NCBI GenBank assembly: GCA_017306025.1
Contig: JAFKJJ010000546.1
Span: 1 to 40,272 of the forward strand
DNA: 40,272 nucleotides
Reading direction: 5' to 3'
Source of the DNA: Planctomycetota bacterium
GTDB lineage: Bacteria > Planctomycetota > Planctomycetia > Gemmatales > Gemmataceae
Shown here: positions 8,724-16,677 of the stretch, one piece after another
Position numbering within the stretch: the stretch's first letter is position 1
Layout of the letters: the number at the start of each line of letters is the position of its first letter
The notes under the pieces: generated by a model
What the model saw: the letters and a program-made list of their open reading frames with translations, nothing else
Told to the model about the DNA's origin: nothing
Database searches by the model: none
Translations under genes and position numbers: made by a program

Positions 8724-9325
8724 TCCATCACCTCCTCGACCGCCACCGGGTGGAGGTCGTTGAGGAAGGTCCGCGTTTCCGCGAGGTTGAACTTCGGGTC
8801 GGTCGCTTCGATGCACACGAAGAACCGGTCCCTCGTCGCGCGCTCGAAGTTCTTCGAGTTGAACAGCGGGTGGTTGTACCGCGGCAGCCCGCAGATCGCC
8901 ATGAGGCCGAAGAAGCCGGTCAGCGCGGTCGTCAGCACCATCATCTCGAACGTGATGGGCACGAACGACGGCCACGAGAAGTACGGGCGGCCGCCGATGT
9001 TGAGCGAGTAGCCCCAGGTGTTCGCCCAGTACTGCATGATGAAGCCCGAGCAGGCGCCGGTGAGGCCGCCGATGAACATCACCGGCCCCATCTCGGACTT
9101 CGGGAACTTCAGCGCGTCGGCCGCCTCGCCCACCGGGTACGGGCTGAACCCGTCCAGGTGCGTGTAGCCGGCCGCGACGGCCTTCTCGATCGCGTGCGCC
9201 ATCTGGTCGCCGGTCTCGAACATGGCCAACAGGCCGTGCGTGACCGGGACGGTCGGGTCGGCGTGCCCGTGGTCGGGGGCGTGGCCCGGGGCGTGCCCGG
9301 GGCCGGGGGTGACGGTCGTACTCAC
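8720..9325 (-). CDS. actD: Alternative complex III subunit ActD (DUF3341)
   Basis: A 201-residue protein matching the DUF3341/ActD family, a two-helix membrane subunit of alternative complex III. The cytoplasmic part contains AVAAGYTHLDGFSPYPVGE, the family hallmark, followed by two hydrophobic segments (GPVMFIGGLTGACSGFIMQY and FEMMVLTTALTGFFGLMAIC) and a conserved end with DRFFVCIEATDPKF. The start is GTG at 9323-9325, overlapping the actC stop as GTGA; the N-terminus is unusually His-rich (several HAP/HGH units within the first 25 residues). It overlaps actE by four bases. Its exact role in the complex is structural as far as is known. Confidence 0.92.
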   Translation of the reverse strand: MSTTVTPGPGHAPGHAPDHGHADPTVPVTHGLLAMFETGDQMAHAIEKAVAAGYTHLDGFSPYPVGEAADALKFPKSEMGPVMFIGGLTGACSGFIMQYWANTWGYSLNIGGRPYFSWPSFVPITFEMMVLTTALTGFFGLMAICGLPRYNHPLFNSKNFERATRDRFFVCIEATDPKFNLAETRTFLNDLHPVAVEEVME

Positions 9326-10746
9326 GGCGCGTTCTCCATGATCGAGTGACCGCCGCCGCCGCCCTGCTTCTTGGGCAACAGCTCGCGCATCTCGGTGATC
9401 GAGATCATCGGCAGGTAGCGGAGGAACAGGAAGAACAGGAAGAGGAACAGCCCCAGGGAGCCGATCATCGTCGCGTAGTCCCAGAACGTCGGGGCGTAGG
9501 TCCCCCAGCCGGCCGGGACGTACTCCCGGGCCAGCGTGATGACGATCACGTACCGCTCGAACCACATCCCGATGAGCACCGAGATGCAGATCAGCTCCAT
9601 CCAGAACGGACTCGTGCGGATCTTCTTCGACCAGAGGAACGTCAGCGGGAAGACGCAGTTGAACCCGATCAGGCACCAGTACGACCACCCGTAGGGGCCG
9701 AACATGCGCTCCATCGTGGTGCCCCACTCGTAGAGCGTGTGCCCGTACCACGCCATCCAGGCTTCACTGAAGTAGCCGTAGGTGACGAGGAACCCGGTCG
9801 CCAGCATCACCTTGCCCATGATGTCCATGTGGTGGTCGCTGAAGAAGTCCTCCAGCTTGTACCACTTGCGGACCGGCAGCGCGATCGCCACCACCATCGC
9901 GAAGCCCGAGTAGATGGCCCCGGAGACGAAGAACGGCGGGAAGATCGTGGCGTGCCACAGCGGGACGATCGACACGGCGAAGTCGAAGGACACGACCGTG
10001 TGCACCGAGAGCACGAGCGGCGTCGAGATGCCGCCGAGGATCAGGTACACCTTCTCGTACCGCCGCCAGTGGATCGCCGAGCCGCGCCAGCCCAGGGCGA
10101 GCAGGCCGTAGGCGATCTGCTGCCACCGCTTACGGGCCTGGTCGCGGAGCGCCGCGAGGTCCGGGACGAGCCCCAGGTACCAGAACACCAGCGACACGGT
10201 AAAGTACGTCGTGACCGCGAACACGTCCCAGGTGAGCGGGCTGCGGAACTGCGGCCAGACGCCCGCGACGTTGGGGAACGGGTAGAGCCAGTAGAAGAAC
10301 CACGGGCGGCCCATGTGCAACAGCGGGAACAGGCCCGCGCACATGACCGCGAAGATCGTCATCGCCTCCGAGAACCGGTTGATGCTCGTGCGCCACTTCT
10401 GGTGCAGGAGCAGGAGGATCGCGGAGATCAGCGTGCCGGCGTGGCCGATGCCGATCCACCACACGAAGTTGACGATCGCGAAGCCCCAGGCGACCGGGAC
10501 GTTGATGCCCCAGATGCCGACGCCGACGTAGAAGAGCCAGCACACCGCGATCGCCAGGATCTGCAGCATGGCGAACCCGGCCAGGAAGCCGATCCACCAG
10601 CCGCGCGGGTGTTCGCCCTTGAGCACGACCTCGCCGATCGCGTCGCCGACGGAGACCAGGTCGTGCTTGTTCCGCACGAGCGGGTGCATCTCCGGTTCGA
10701 GCGGCAGCTCGGTGGAGCGGGCGGGAGGTAGTTCCGCGGTCGCCAC
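9322..10746 (-). CDS. actC: Alternative complex III subunit ActC (NrfD/PsrC-like)
   Basis: A 474-residue membrane protein with about ten helices, of the NrfD/PsrC polysulfide-reductase membrane subunit family. It carries the first quinol-binding module of alternative complex III. Recognisable segments are FVWWIGIGHAGTLISAILLL, followed by LHMGRPWFFYWLYPFP and SVHTVVSFDFAVSIVPLWH, all typical of this family. The start is GTG (10744-10746) after an AGAGGG ribosome binding site. It lies 75 bases downstream of actB, the one wide gap among the act genes downstream of actB, and that gap holds a hairpin. The C-terminus (PKKQGGGGGHSIMENAP) is a flexible tail. Identity is confident from motifs and order. 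Confidence 0.94.
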   Translation of the reverse strand: MATAELPPARSTELPLEPEMHPLVRNKHDLVSVGDAIGEVVLKGEHPRGWWIGFLAGFAMLQILAIAVCWLFYVGVGIWGINVPVAWGFAIVNFVWWIGIGHAGTLISAILLLLHQKWRTSINRFSEAMTIFAVMCAGLFPLLHMGRPWFFYWLYPFPNVAGVWPQFRSPLTWDVFAVTTYFTVSLVFWYLGLVPDLAALRDQARKRWQQIAYGLLALGWRGSAIHWRRYEKVYLILGGISTPLVLSVHTVVSFDFAVSIVPLWHATIFPPFFVSGAIYSGFAMVVAIALPVRKWYKLEDFFSDHHMDIMGKVMLATGFLVTYGYFSEAWMAWYGHTLYEWGTTMERMFGPYGWSYWCLIGFNCVFPLTFLWSKKIRTSPFWMELICISVLIGMWFERYVIVITLAREYVPAGWGTYAPTFWDYATMIGSLGLFLFLFFLFLRYLPMISITEMRELLPKKQGGGGGHSIMENAP

Positions 10747-10764
10747 GTCTTGCCCTCTTTCTTC

Positions 10765-10818
10765 TGTAGCCGGTGCTACACGGGTGGCATCGCACCGGCC
10801 TCACAGGGGCCGGCTACA
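10765..10818. repeat. Inverted repeat between actB and actC
   Basis: TGTAGCCGG (10765-10773) and its complement CCGGCTACA (10810-10818) bracket the gap between actB and actC. Inside, GCCGGTG (10769-10775) can instead pair with CACCGGC (10793-10799), giving two alternative folds. The TGTAGCCGG palindrome looks like a dispersed repeat. No T-run follows, so full termination is unlikely. Confidence 0.6.
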
Positions 10819-10821
10819 GTT

Positions 10822-13800
10822 TTACTTCGGCATCGCCGGATTCGGGTTCCGAACGACCGCCGTGTACGTCAGGCGCGGCCGCGTGTTCAGTTCGGCCAGG
10901 AGGCCGTAGTTCGACGGCTCGTTCTTCCACTTCGAGACGGCCGCGTCGGCGTCGTTGATGTCGCCGAACACGATCGCCCCGGACGGGCAGGCGGACTGGC
11001 AGGCGGTCAGGATCTCGCCGTCGCGGATCGGCCGGCCCTCGCGCTCCGCGACGATCTCCGCCCCGCGGATGCGCTGGACGCAGAAGGTACACTTCTCCAT
11101 CACGCCGCGGCTGCGCACCGACACCTCCGGGTTGCGGCCCAGTTTGATGGTGTCGGTCTCCCAGTCTTGGAGCGTAAGGAAGTTGAACCGGCGGACCTTG
11201 TACGGGCAGTTGTTCGAGCAGTACCGCGTGCCCACGCACCGGTTGTAGGTCATGTCGTTGAGGCCGTCCGCGGAGTGGACGGTCGCGCCGACCGGGCAGA
11301 CGATCTCGCACGGGGCGTTCTCGCACTGCACGCACATGCGCGGCTGGAAGTACGCCTTCACCGCGTTCGGGTCGTTGCCTTCGAGCCCCTCGTAGTACCG
11401 GTCGATGTTGATCCAGTACATTTCGCGGCCCTTCGTCACCTGGTCCTTGCCGACGACGGGCGTGTTGTTCTCGCTCTGGCAGGCGACCACACACGCCGAG
11501 CAGCCGGTACAGGCGCTGAGGTCGATCGCGAGCGCCCAGCGCCGGCGCTGCGCGTCGCGGAGGTCCGGAACGAGCCCCTCGGCCGGCTTGTACATGTTCA
11601 GCGGGATGAGTCGCCCGTCGTGCTCGTGCTCGCCCGCTCCGTGGCTGTGATCGTGGTCGTGGTCGCTCTTTTTCTCGTGCTTCTTGGGCAGCGGGACGTT
11701 CTCGTTGATGAGTTCGGTCTCGCCGGCCGCCATCGGCGGGATCTTGGCGAACCGCGGGTTCTTGGCGTAGTCGGCGAGCGACCCGCGGCGGACCGGCTTG
11801 CGGTCGAGCATCTTTCCGGAGATCGGGTCCTTCTCGGCCATTGCCCAGTGGCCCTGGGTGCAGGCCAGGAAGTACTTCGCGCCGCTACCGGACTTCGCGC
11901 CGGCGCCGACCCGCGCCGCCTTCGCCCCGACCGCCCAGGTCGAGCCGGTGCGGAGCGGGTAGACGTTGAACCCGCGGACCCCGTCCTGCCCGGCCGCGTT
12001 CTTCTCGCCCGGCGCGTTGGCGACGTAATCGCCGGCGCGGGTCCGTCCGTACCCCAGGTGGACCGTGACCGCGTCGTCCGCGTGGCCGGGCAGAATCCAC
12101 GCCGGCGCCCGCACTTTGCGGTCCTCTTCCTTGCCGTCGGCGAGCTTGACCTTTACCGTCAGCTCGATGACGTTCACCTCCATCCGGCCGTGCTCGCCGC
12201 CGGTCCAGCGGGCCTCCGCCTTCACGCCGAGCTTTTCCGCCGTCTTGGGGCTGACGAACGCCGCGTTGTCCCACGAGATCTTCGTGAGCGGCTTGGGCAG
12301 TTCTTGCAGCCAGCCGTTGTTGGCGAACCGACCGTCGTAGAGCGTCGGGTCGGGGCGGAAGTTCAGTTCGAGCTCGCCCGCGGCGACCGCGGGGCCGGTC
12401 CCGGCCGCCAGGTCCGACGACCAGTTGGCCGCCAGCGCCGGCGCCTTCTCCTCGACCGCCGCGGTGCCGGCGACCACCCCCGACCGCACCGCCTCCTGCC
12501 AGAACACCTCGAACGCCGCGGCCTTCGGGAGGGCCGGGAAGTTCGGGAACGTCTTCTTCACCTCGTCGGCCTTCTGCCACGTCGACTTCACGATGTCGAA
12601 CGGGTCGCGCGGCGCGCCGGGCACGCTCGCCTCCGGCGACCGCATGATCGTGGTGAACAGTTCGATGGCCGACTTGCCGCCGTGCAGGGGGGCGATGAGC
12701 GGCTGCTGGATCGCGACCGTCCCGTCGTGGCCGCGGATGTCGCCCCAGGTTTCGAGGTAGTGCGCCTCGTTGACGTGCCAGTCGCACAGCACGGCCGTCT
12801 CGTCCTGGTGCGAGCCGAGGTGCAGGCTGAACTTGGTCGCGTCCTTGTGGTACTCGCGCATCGCGCCGGCGAAGTCGATGTCGGCCGGGGCGGAGTACGC
12901 CGGGTTCGCGTCGCCGAGCACGAGGAGCACGTCGACGGTCTTCGCGTTCAGTTCGTTGACGAGCGTCCTGAGGTCGCTCATCTTACCTTCGACCGACGCC
13001 TCGACCGGCGCCGTCAGTTTCACCGTCTGGCCGACGTTGCCGAGCGTCGAGTTGATCGCGGCGACGAGCGTGTGGACCCACGCCGGCAAGTGGTCGCCCG
13101 CAACCACGACGCTCTTGCCCTTCTTCGCCAGGAGATCCTTCGCCAGCTCCTGGAGCCACTTCACCTGAGCGTCCGCCCAGGAGCCCGCGCCGGTGACGCC
13201 CGGCACCTTGAGCTCGGCAGCCAGCGAGCGAACGAACGCACCGATCTGGCCCGTGGTGAGCGCGATCCGGTGGTCCGCGACGGCACCCGTGTTGGTCGGC
13301 ATGCACTCGACCGCGTACAGGCGGTTGATGAGCGAGTCTTTCGGGTCGGCCTTCGGATCGACCTTCACGCCCTCCTTGAAGGACCGGCCCGCCTGTCGCC
13401 CGGCTTCAAGCTCGGCCCGGTCCTTCCCCTCGGCGCGGATCTTGCGCCGGTCGGCGAAGTCGCGACTGTAACGGACCGCGCCCGGACCGGAGCAGAGGAA
13501 GTCGGAGTCGAGCGACAGAACGACGTCGGCCTTCAGGAAGTCGTAGGTGACGTTGAGCGACTTGCCGAACGCCTTCTTGACGCCGCTGCGGGCGTTCTCG
13601 GTACTGACCGCGTCGAACTGCACCCAGCGGGCGTTCGGGAAGGTGTTGAGGAATTGCCCGATCTGCCAGGCGAACGTCGGCGAGGTGACGGTTTCCGTCA
13701 GCACGCGGACGCGGAGGGCGGTGTTCGCGTTGTTGTTGCCGGTGAACAACTTCCCGCGGAGCGCGGCAACGGCCTGCTCGTAGCTGGTCGGCGTTCCGCG

Positions 13801-14280
13801 CTGGGTAACACCACGCGACCGGTCCGGGTCGTACAGATCGAGGACGCTTGCCTGGGCGTGGATGTCGGTACCGCCGAGGCTCGACGGGTGGTCCGGGTTG
13901 CCCTCGATCTTGGTCGGCCGCCCCTCGTTGCTCCGCACCAACACGCCGCGGCCGTAACCGGCGAACGGGGCTGCGGAGGCGAAGAACAGCGGCACGCCGG
14001 GGGTGAGTTCGTCCGGTTGCGTGGTGTAGGGGATGATCTTGCGCTGACTGGCGGGGCGGAGGTTGCACCCGGCGGCGCCGGCCAGCGCGAGCGACGCGCC
14101 CATGTAGGTGAGGAACCGTCGGCGGCTCGGCTCGTCGAGTTCGGTGGCCCCTTCGGGGAACTCGTTGAGCGCGGCCTCCGCGTACCCCGGCGCGCCCTGG
14201 AACTCGTCCAGCCCGCGCCACAGCTTGTCGGGCGGCGCGGCCGGCTCGTTCGCGGCGCTGTCGGTGATGTCGGGTTTCAT
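10822..14280 (-). CDS. actB: Alternative complex III subunit ActB, molybdopterin-like and Fe-S fusion
   Basis: A 1152-residue subunit. The N-terminus has a twin-arginine-like signal (SRRRFLTYMGASLALAGAAGC) whose last Cys looks like a lipobox. Residues of about 60-850 resemble a molybdopterin oxidoreductase domain, which in ActB normally holds no molybdenum cofactor. The C-terminal part (about 910-1150) is ferredoxin-like with four cysteine clusters: CTGCSACVVAC, CVQCENAPCEIVC, CVGTRYCSNNC, and CTFCVQR with CQSACPSGA. These fit three [4Fe-4S] and one [3Fe-4S] centre that carry electrons in the complex. A His-rich linker (about 872-888) joins the halves. The ATG at 14278-14280 is preferred over an upstream in-frame start because GAGGGA precedes it and the Tat motif is at the usual distance. 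Confidence 0.93.
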   Translation of the reverse strand: MKPDITDSAANEPAAPPDKLWRGLDEFQGAPGYAEAALNEFPEGATELDEPSRRRFLTYMGASLALAGAAGCNLRPASQRKIIPYTTQPDELTPGVPLFFASAAPFAGYGRGVLVRSNEGRPTKIEGNPDHPSSLGGTDIHAQASVLDLYDPDRSRGVTQRGTPTSYEQAVAALRGKLFTGNNNANTALRVRVLTETVTSPTFAWQIGQFLNTFPNARWVQFDAVSTENARSGVKKAFGKSLNVTYDFLKADVVLSLDSDFLCSGPGAVRYSRDFADRRKIRAEGKDRAELEAGRQAGRSFKEGVKVDPKADPKDSLINRLYAVECMPTNTGAVADHRIALTTGQIGAFVRSLAAELKVPGVTGAGSWADAQVKWLQELAKDLLAKKGKSVVVAGDHLPAWVHTLVAAINSTLGNVGQTVKLTAPVEASVEGKMSDLRTLVNELNAKTVDVLLVLGDANPAYSAPADIDFAGAMREYHKDATKFSLHLGSHQDETAVLCDWHVNEAHYLETWGDIRGHDGTVAIQQPLIAPLHGGKSAIELFTTIMRSPEASVPGAPRDPFDIVKSTWQKADEVKKTFPNFPALPKAAAFEVFWQEAVRSGVVAGTAAVEEKAPALAANWSSDLAAGTGPAVAAGELELNFRPDPTLYDGRFANNGWLQELPKPLTKISWDNAAFVSPKTAEKLGVKAEARWTGGEHGRMEVNVIELTVKVKLADGKEEDRKVRAPAWILPGHADDAVTVHLGYGRTRAGDYVANAPGEKNAAGQDGVRGFNVYPLRTGSTWAVGAKAARVGAGAKSGSGAKYFLACTQGHWAMAEKDPISGKMLDRKPVRRGSLADYAKNPRFAKIPPMAAGETELINENVPLPKKHEKKSDHDHDHSHGAGEHEHDGRLIPLNMYKPAEGLVPDLRDAQRRRWALAIDLSACTGCSACVVACQSENNTPVVGKDQVTKGREMYWINIDRYYEGLEGNDPNAVKAYFQPRMCVQCENAPCEIVCPVGATVHSADGLNDMTYNRCVGTRYCSNNCPYKVRRFNFLTLQDWETDTIKLGRNPEVSVRSRGVMEKCTFCVQRIRGAEIVAEREGRPIRDGEILTACQSACPSGAIVFGDINDADAAVSKWKNEPSNYGLLAELNTRPRLTYTAVVRNPNPAMPK

Positions 14281-14319
14281 CGGTCCCTCATTCCGAAAGT
14301 GCTGGGTGTTTTGTGTTGG

Positions 14320-14381
14320 GTGTTTCGTGCTCGGCGAGCCCCGGCCCCGTCGGACGCGCCGGCCGCCCGAACACGAAACAC
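14320..14381. repeat. Inverted repeat between actA and actB
   Basis: GTGTTTCGTGCTCGG (14320-14334) faces CCGAACACGAAACAC (14367-14381), 15-base arms with one mismatch around a 32-base GC-rich spacer. Weaker complementarity continues outward (GTGTTTTGTGTT against AAAATCCCAAACAC). The AT-rich arms stand out from the GC-rich genes. It fills the 114-base gap between actA and actB. Confidence 0.65.
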
Positions 14382-14394
14382 AAAATCCCAAACA

Positions 14395-15087
14395 CTACCT
14401 GTGGCACATCGAGCAGTTGGTGAGCGTGACCGCGTCGCGGACGCGGTGCTTTTCCTTCAACTCCAGTCCGAGCTCGCGCTGCGTGTACGGCTTGCCGGTG
14501 GCCTCGTTCTTGCCGGCCATGCTGGCGTCCCACCTCATGTTGAACACCTCCTCCTTCGGGCGGAGGTGTTTCTCGGGTTCGCGGTGGCACGCGATGCACC
14601 ACTCCATGAGCAGCGTGCTCGACTGCATCGTCAGGTTCATCTGGTCGAGCCGCCCGTGGCACGACACACACCCGACCCCCTTCGCCACGTGGATCGAGTG
14701 GTTGAAGTAGGCGTAGTGCGGCAGGTTGTGGACCCGGTTCCACTCGATCGGCGTGTTCGTCTTGTAGCTGTTACGGACCGGCTCCAGGAGGTCGGCACCC
14801 TGCCAGATCTGCTGGTGGCAGTTCATGCAGGTCTTGGTGGGCGGGATGTTGGCGAACCCGGACGACTCGACCGACGTGTGGCAGTAGACGCAGTGAATGC
14901 CGAGCTGCCCGACGTGGTGGGCGTGGCTGAAGGCGACCGGCTGCGGCGGGATCTCGCCGACCCCCGTCGCGTAACTCGACCGGTAGAACGCGGCCCCGGT
15001 GACGCCCGTCGCCCCGGCCAAAAGCGGCAGGCCGAGGACGATCATCTTGGCGATCGGGTTCAGCGCCTTCGGGAAGATCTGGGCCAT
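14395..15087 (-). CDS. actA: Alternative complex III subunit ActA, pentahaem cytochrome c
   Basis: A 230-residue exported cytochrome with one N-terminal membrane anchor (about 14-34, MIVLGLPLLAGATGVTGAAF). Five c-type haem sites are visible: CVYCH, CMNCH, CVSCH, CIACH and, at the very C-terminus, CSMCHR. Five haems and about 230 residues is normal for ActA, which takes electrons out of the complex on the periplasmic side. The ATG (15085-15087) follows an AGGTGG ribosome binding site. It is the first act gene and is separated from actB by a hairpin. Assignment is confident. Confidence 0.95.
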   Translation of the reverse strand: MAQIFPKALNPIAKMIVLGLPLLAGATGVTGAAFYRSSYATGVGEIPPQPVAFSHAHHVGQLGIHCVYCHTSVESSGFANIPPTKTCMNCHQQIWQGADLLEPVRNSYKTNTPIEWNRVHNLPHYAYFNHSIHVAKGVGCVSCHGRLDQMNLTMQSSTLLMEWCIACHREPEKHLRPKEEVFNMRWDASMAGKNEATGKPYTQRELGLELKEKHRVRDAVTLTNCSMCHR

Positions 15088-15167
15088 TGTCCCGCCACCT
15101 TTCCTGCACCGACCGGTTTCTTGCGGTTAGAAGGCCCGGCCACGGGAGCGGCCGGAGCACACTCACG

Positions 15168-15503
15168 TCAGAACAGGTACGGAAGCGTGTCCCACTGCAG
15201 GTACCGCAGCGCCTGGTTGAGCGTCACCGTGATGCCGAGGCTGGTCGCACACAGGAGCGTGCCGACCATCGCGTAGTTCTCACCCCGCAGACCGCCCTTC
15301 ACCCCGCGGGCCAACGAGATCAACCCCAGGGTGAGACCGACCGACGACAGGAGCGAGGTGAACGGCGTCCAGAAGAAGATGACCGCGCTGAAGAAGCCCA
15401 AACCGACCGAAGCGGCCGCCATGCCGCGGGCGACGTACGAGTCGTTCACCGTGCCGGTGGGGGCGGGGGTGGAGGTCGTCGTCGAGGGTTCCGGGTGAGC
15501 CAC
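15168..15503 (-). CDS. Small membrane protein heading the act-cox cluster
   Basis: A 111-residue protein with about three hydrophobic segments (ARGMAAASVGLGFFSAVIFF, SLLSSVGLTLGLISLARG and ENYAMVGTLLCATSLGITVT) after a Thr/Pro-rich tail. I do not recognise a named family. The start is taken as GTG (15501-15503) because GGAGG (complement of 15511-15515) lies exactly seven bases upstream; longer upstream frames have no such site and are not membrane-like. It lies 80 bases before actA in the same direction and is therefore probably the first gene of the operon. Function is unknown; an accessory or assembly role for alternative complex III is inference. Confidence 0.75.
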   Translation of the reverse strand: MAHPEPSTTTSTPAPTGTVNDSYVARGMAAASVGLGFFSAVIFFWTPFTSLLSSVGLTLGLISLARGVKGGLRGENYAMVGTLLCATSLGITVTLNQALRYLQWDTLPYLF

Positions 15504-15708
15504 AATTAAGCCTCCGTCCGAGGGAACGTGCGGAGGGTGGTGAGATATCCCTGCATCGATCCCTCGACTACAGAAGACCGGGAGCGACGGTTTTGGGGAA
15601 ACCGTTGGGCTCCGTGCGAAGCCGGTGAGGCTGCGAGTCGGTCGGGGCGCCGAGTGCGGTGCGAAACGCACCGCCATGCCGGCCGACCGGGTGCCGGCGG
15701 GGAGAGGT

Positions 15709-15772
15709 GGAAGTGTCCGCCCGTCCGCCGGCGTTCTTGTGATTACGAGTCGTGTCGGGAAGTGTCCACCCG
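15709..15772. repeat. Direct repeat pair upstream of act-cox operon
   Basis: GGAAGTGTCCGCCCG (15709-15723) recurs as GGAAGTGTCCACCCG (15758-15772), 14 of 15 bases identical and 49 bases apart start to start. The second copy lies inside a small inverted repeat (GTCGGG...CCCGAC). Lying upstream of the operon, they could be activator or repressor sites, or remnants of a mobile element end. Confidence 0.45.
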
Positions 15773-15841
15773 ACTTTGCCGCTCTCGTCACAAAGTCGAG
15801 ATGGTAGTCATGGAACGGGCATCGACAACGGCAAAATGTGG

Positions 15842-15874
15842 AAAAAAATCGCAGTGACAATGCGATGTCACTGC
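15842..15874 (-). terminator. Intrinsic terminator, minus strand
   Basis: Read on the minus strand, GCAGTGACA (15874-15866) pairs perfectly with TGTCACTGC (15859-15851) around a six-base loop, followed by GATTTTTTTC (15850-15841). A nine-bp stem plus a seven-T run is a classical Rho-independent terminator. It would end transcripts of the Pmp3-like gene before the act-cox operon. Confidence 0.8.
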
Positions 15875-16046
15875 TGCAGCCGTGAGGGCGGCCGGCAGAA
15901 CGCCCGGCGCGCCGGGCCGAGTAACAAACGGTAACGGAGGCCGACACGGGTGTCGGCGAAAGACCCGCGGGTTGGAGGTTCTTGATTTGCGTTTATGACG
16001 GCCGACTTCAAAAGCAAAAATCACAAATAAAAAACCGACAATTCAG

Positions 16047-16277
16047 TCATGCCGCTTGAGGGCGAGGGCGACGAGCGGACGGCTCCCGGTTTTCGAGCAG
16101 GCGCATGAGCGCGTCATAGCGACGGGATACGGTGTAGCGCTCGACCTCGCGGCGCGCGTGTAGAACCCCGGGGAGATAGCAGAGCAGCGTCAGGCCGAAG
16201 TTTTTCGCGGCCGAGGACGGGGACGCGGTTAGGAGCACCGCGAGCGGCGGGCACAGGAGAACGAGAACGACGAGCAT
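16047..16277 (-). CDS. Pmp3/UPF0057 (YqaE-like) small membrane protein
   Basis: A 76-residue protein with two hydrophobic helices. PPLAVLL in the first, then NFGLTLLCYLPGVLHA in the second, match the conserved pattern of the Pmp3/UPF0057 family (PPLAVF... N..LTL.GY.PG..HA). Members are tiny membrane proteins linked to membrane potential and to salt or cold stress in yeast, plants and bacteria. Beyond residue 50 the protein has a basic hydrophilic tail (VSRRYDALMRLLENREPSARR) that is longer than in minimal members. The ATG is preceded by GGAG at eight bases. It stands alone, ahead of the minus-strand terminator. Family assignment is by motif; its role here is unknown. Confidence 0.75.
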   Translation of the reverse strand: MLVVLVLLCPPLAVLLTASPSSAAKNFGLTLLCYLPGVLHARREVERYTVSRRYDALMRLLENREPSARRPRPQAA

Positions 16278-16677
16278 GGGAATGACTCCACTATCCGAAT
16301 CCGTTCGATGAGGATAGATTCCGTCGCCGGCAATTCGACCTTACACGGCAAGGAGGAGGAGAGCAGGTTCGGGGTTCGTATCGCGTTTTCGCAATTTTTC
16401 GGCGCCGGCGGCCACCGCACTTCACTGACGCACTTTTAGCAGACGAGTGGTTAAACCCCACTTAACCCTTCCTGAGTAACGTCTGAGAAATCCCTCGAAA
16501 CCGAAAAATGTACCGGAACTCCGATTCTCGCGAGTGCGCGAAACGGTTCCGAACGTGCCGGTTATAACGCCCGCGCGCTCGACCGCCCTGTGCCCTTGAA
16601 TGCCACGGCGAAACGAGAGTGGAACGCGGCGTGCAGGCGTGTCACGCTCGGAGTATTCCGGGTGCGGAGGACGCGCG
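16278..16677. other. Non-coding divergent intergenic region
   Basis: This 400-base stretch lies between the Pmp3-like gene (minus) and the AsmA-like gene (plus). No gene is convincing in it. It probably holds both promoters. A small inverted repeat, GGTTAA...TTAACC, occurs near 16449-16467. A GGAGG at 16666-16670 is the ribosome binding site of the plus-strand gene. Confidence 0.5.

Larger units (their letters stand above)
15504..16046. promoter_or_regulatory. Non-coding upstream region of the act-cox cluster
   Basis: No convincing gene lies here. The region holds a direct repeat pair (15709-15723, 15758-15772), a minus-strand terminator (15842-15874), a tight hairpin (GCCGACAC at 15940-15947 with GTGTCGGC at 15950-15957), and an AT-rich stretch around 15975-16040. 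The promoter of the operon is expected between the terminator and 15503, but no clear -35/-10 pair could be picked by eye. Confidence 0.5.

Noticed and set aside
14281-14391. Longer start for actB, adding 37 residues
   Set aside because: The extension translates the repeat region and has no ribosome binding site, while the Tat motif is correctly placed from the ATG at 14280.
10750-15276. A 1508-codon open frame on the plus strand
   Set aside because: It lies antisense to actB and actA, whose Cys motifs and haem sites are unmistakable. The plus-strand protein is Arg/Val-rich and without any domain.
15504-15947. Longer frame upstream of the small membrane protein before actA
   Set aside because: The upstream part is non-membrane, Arg/Ser-rich and contains the terminator; GTG at 15503 has an ideal ribosome binding site.
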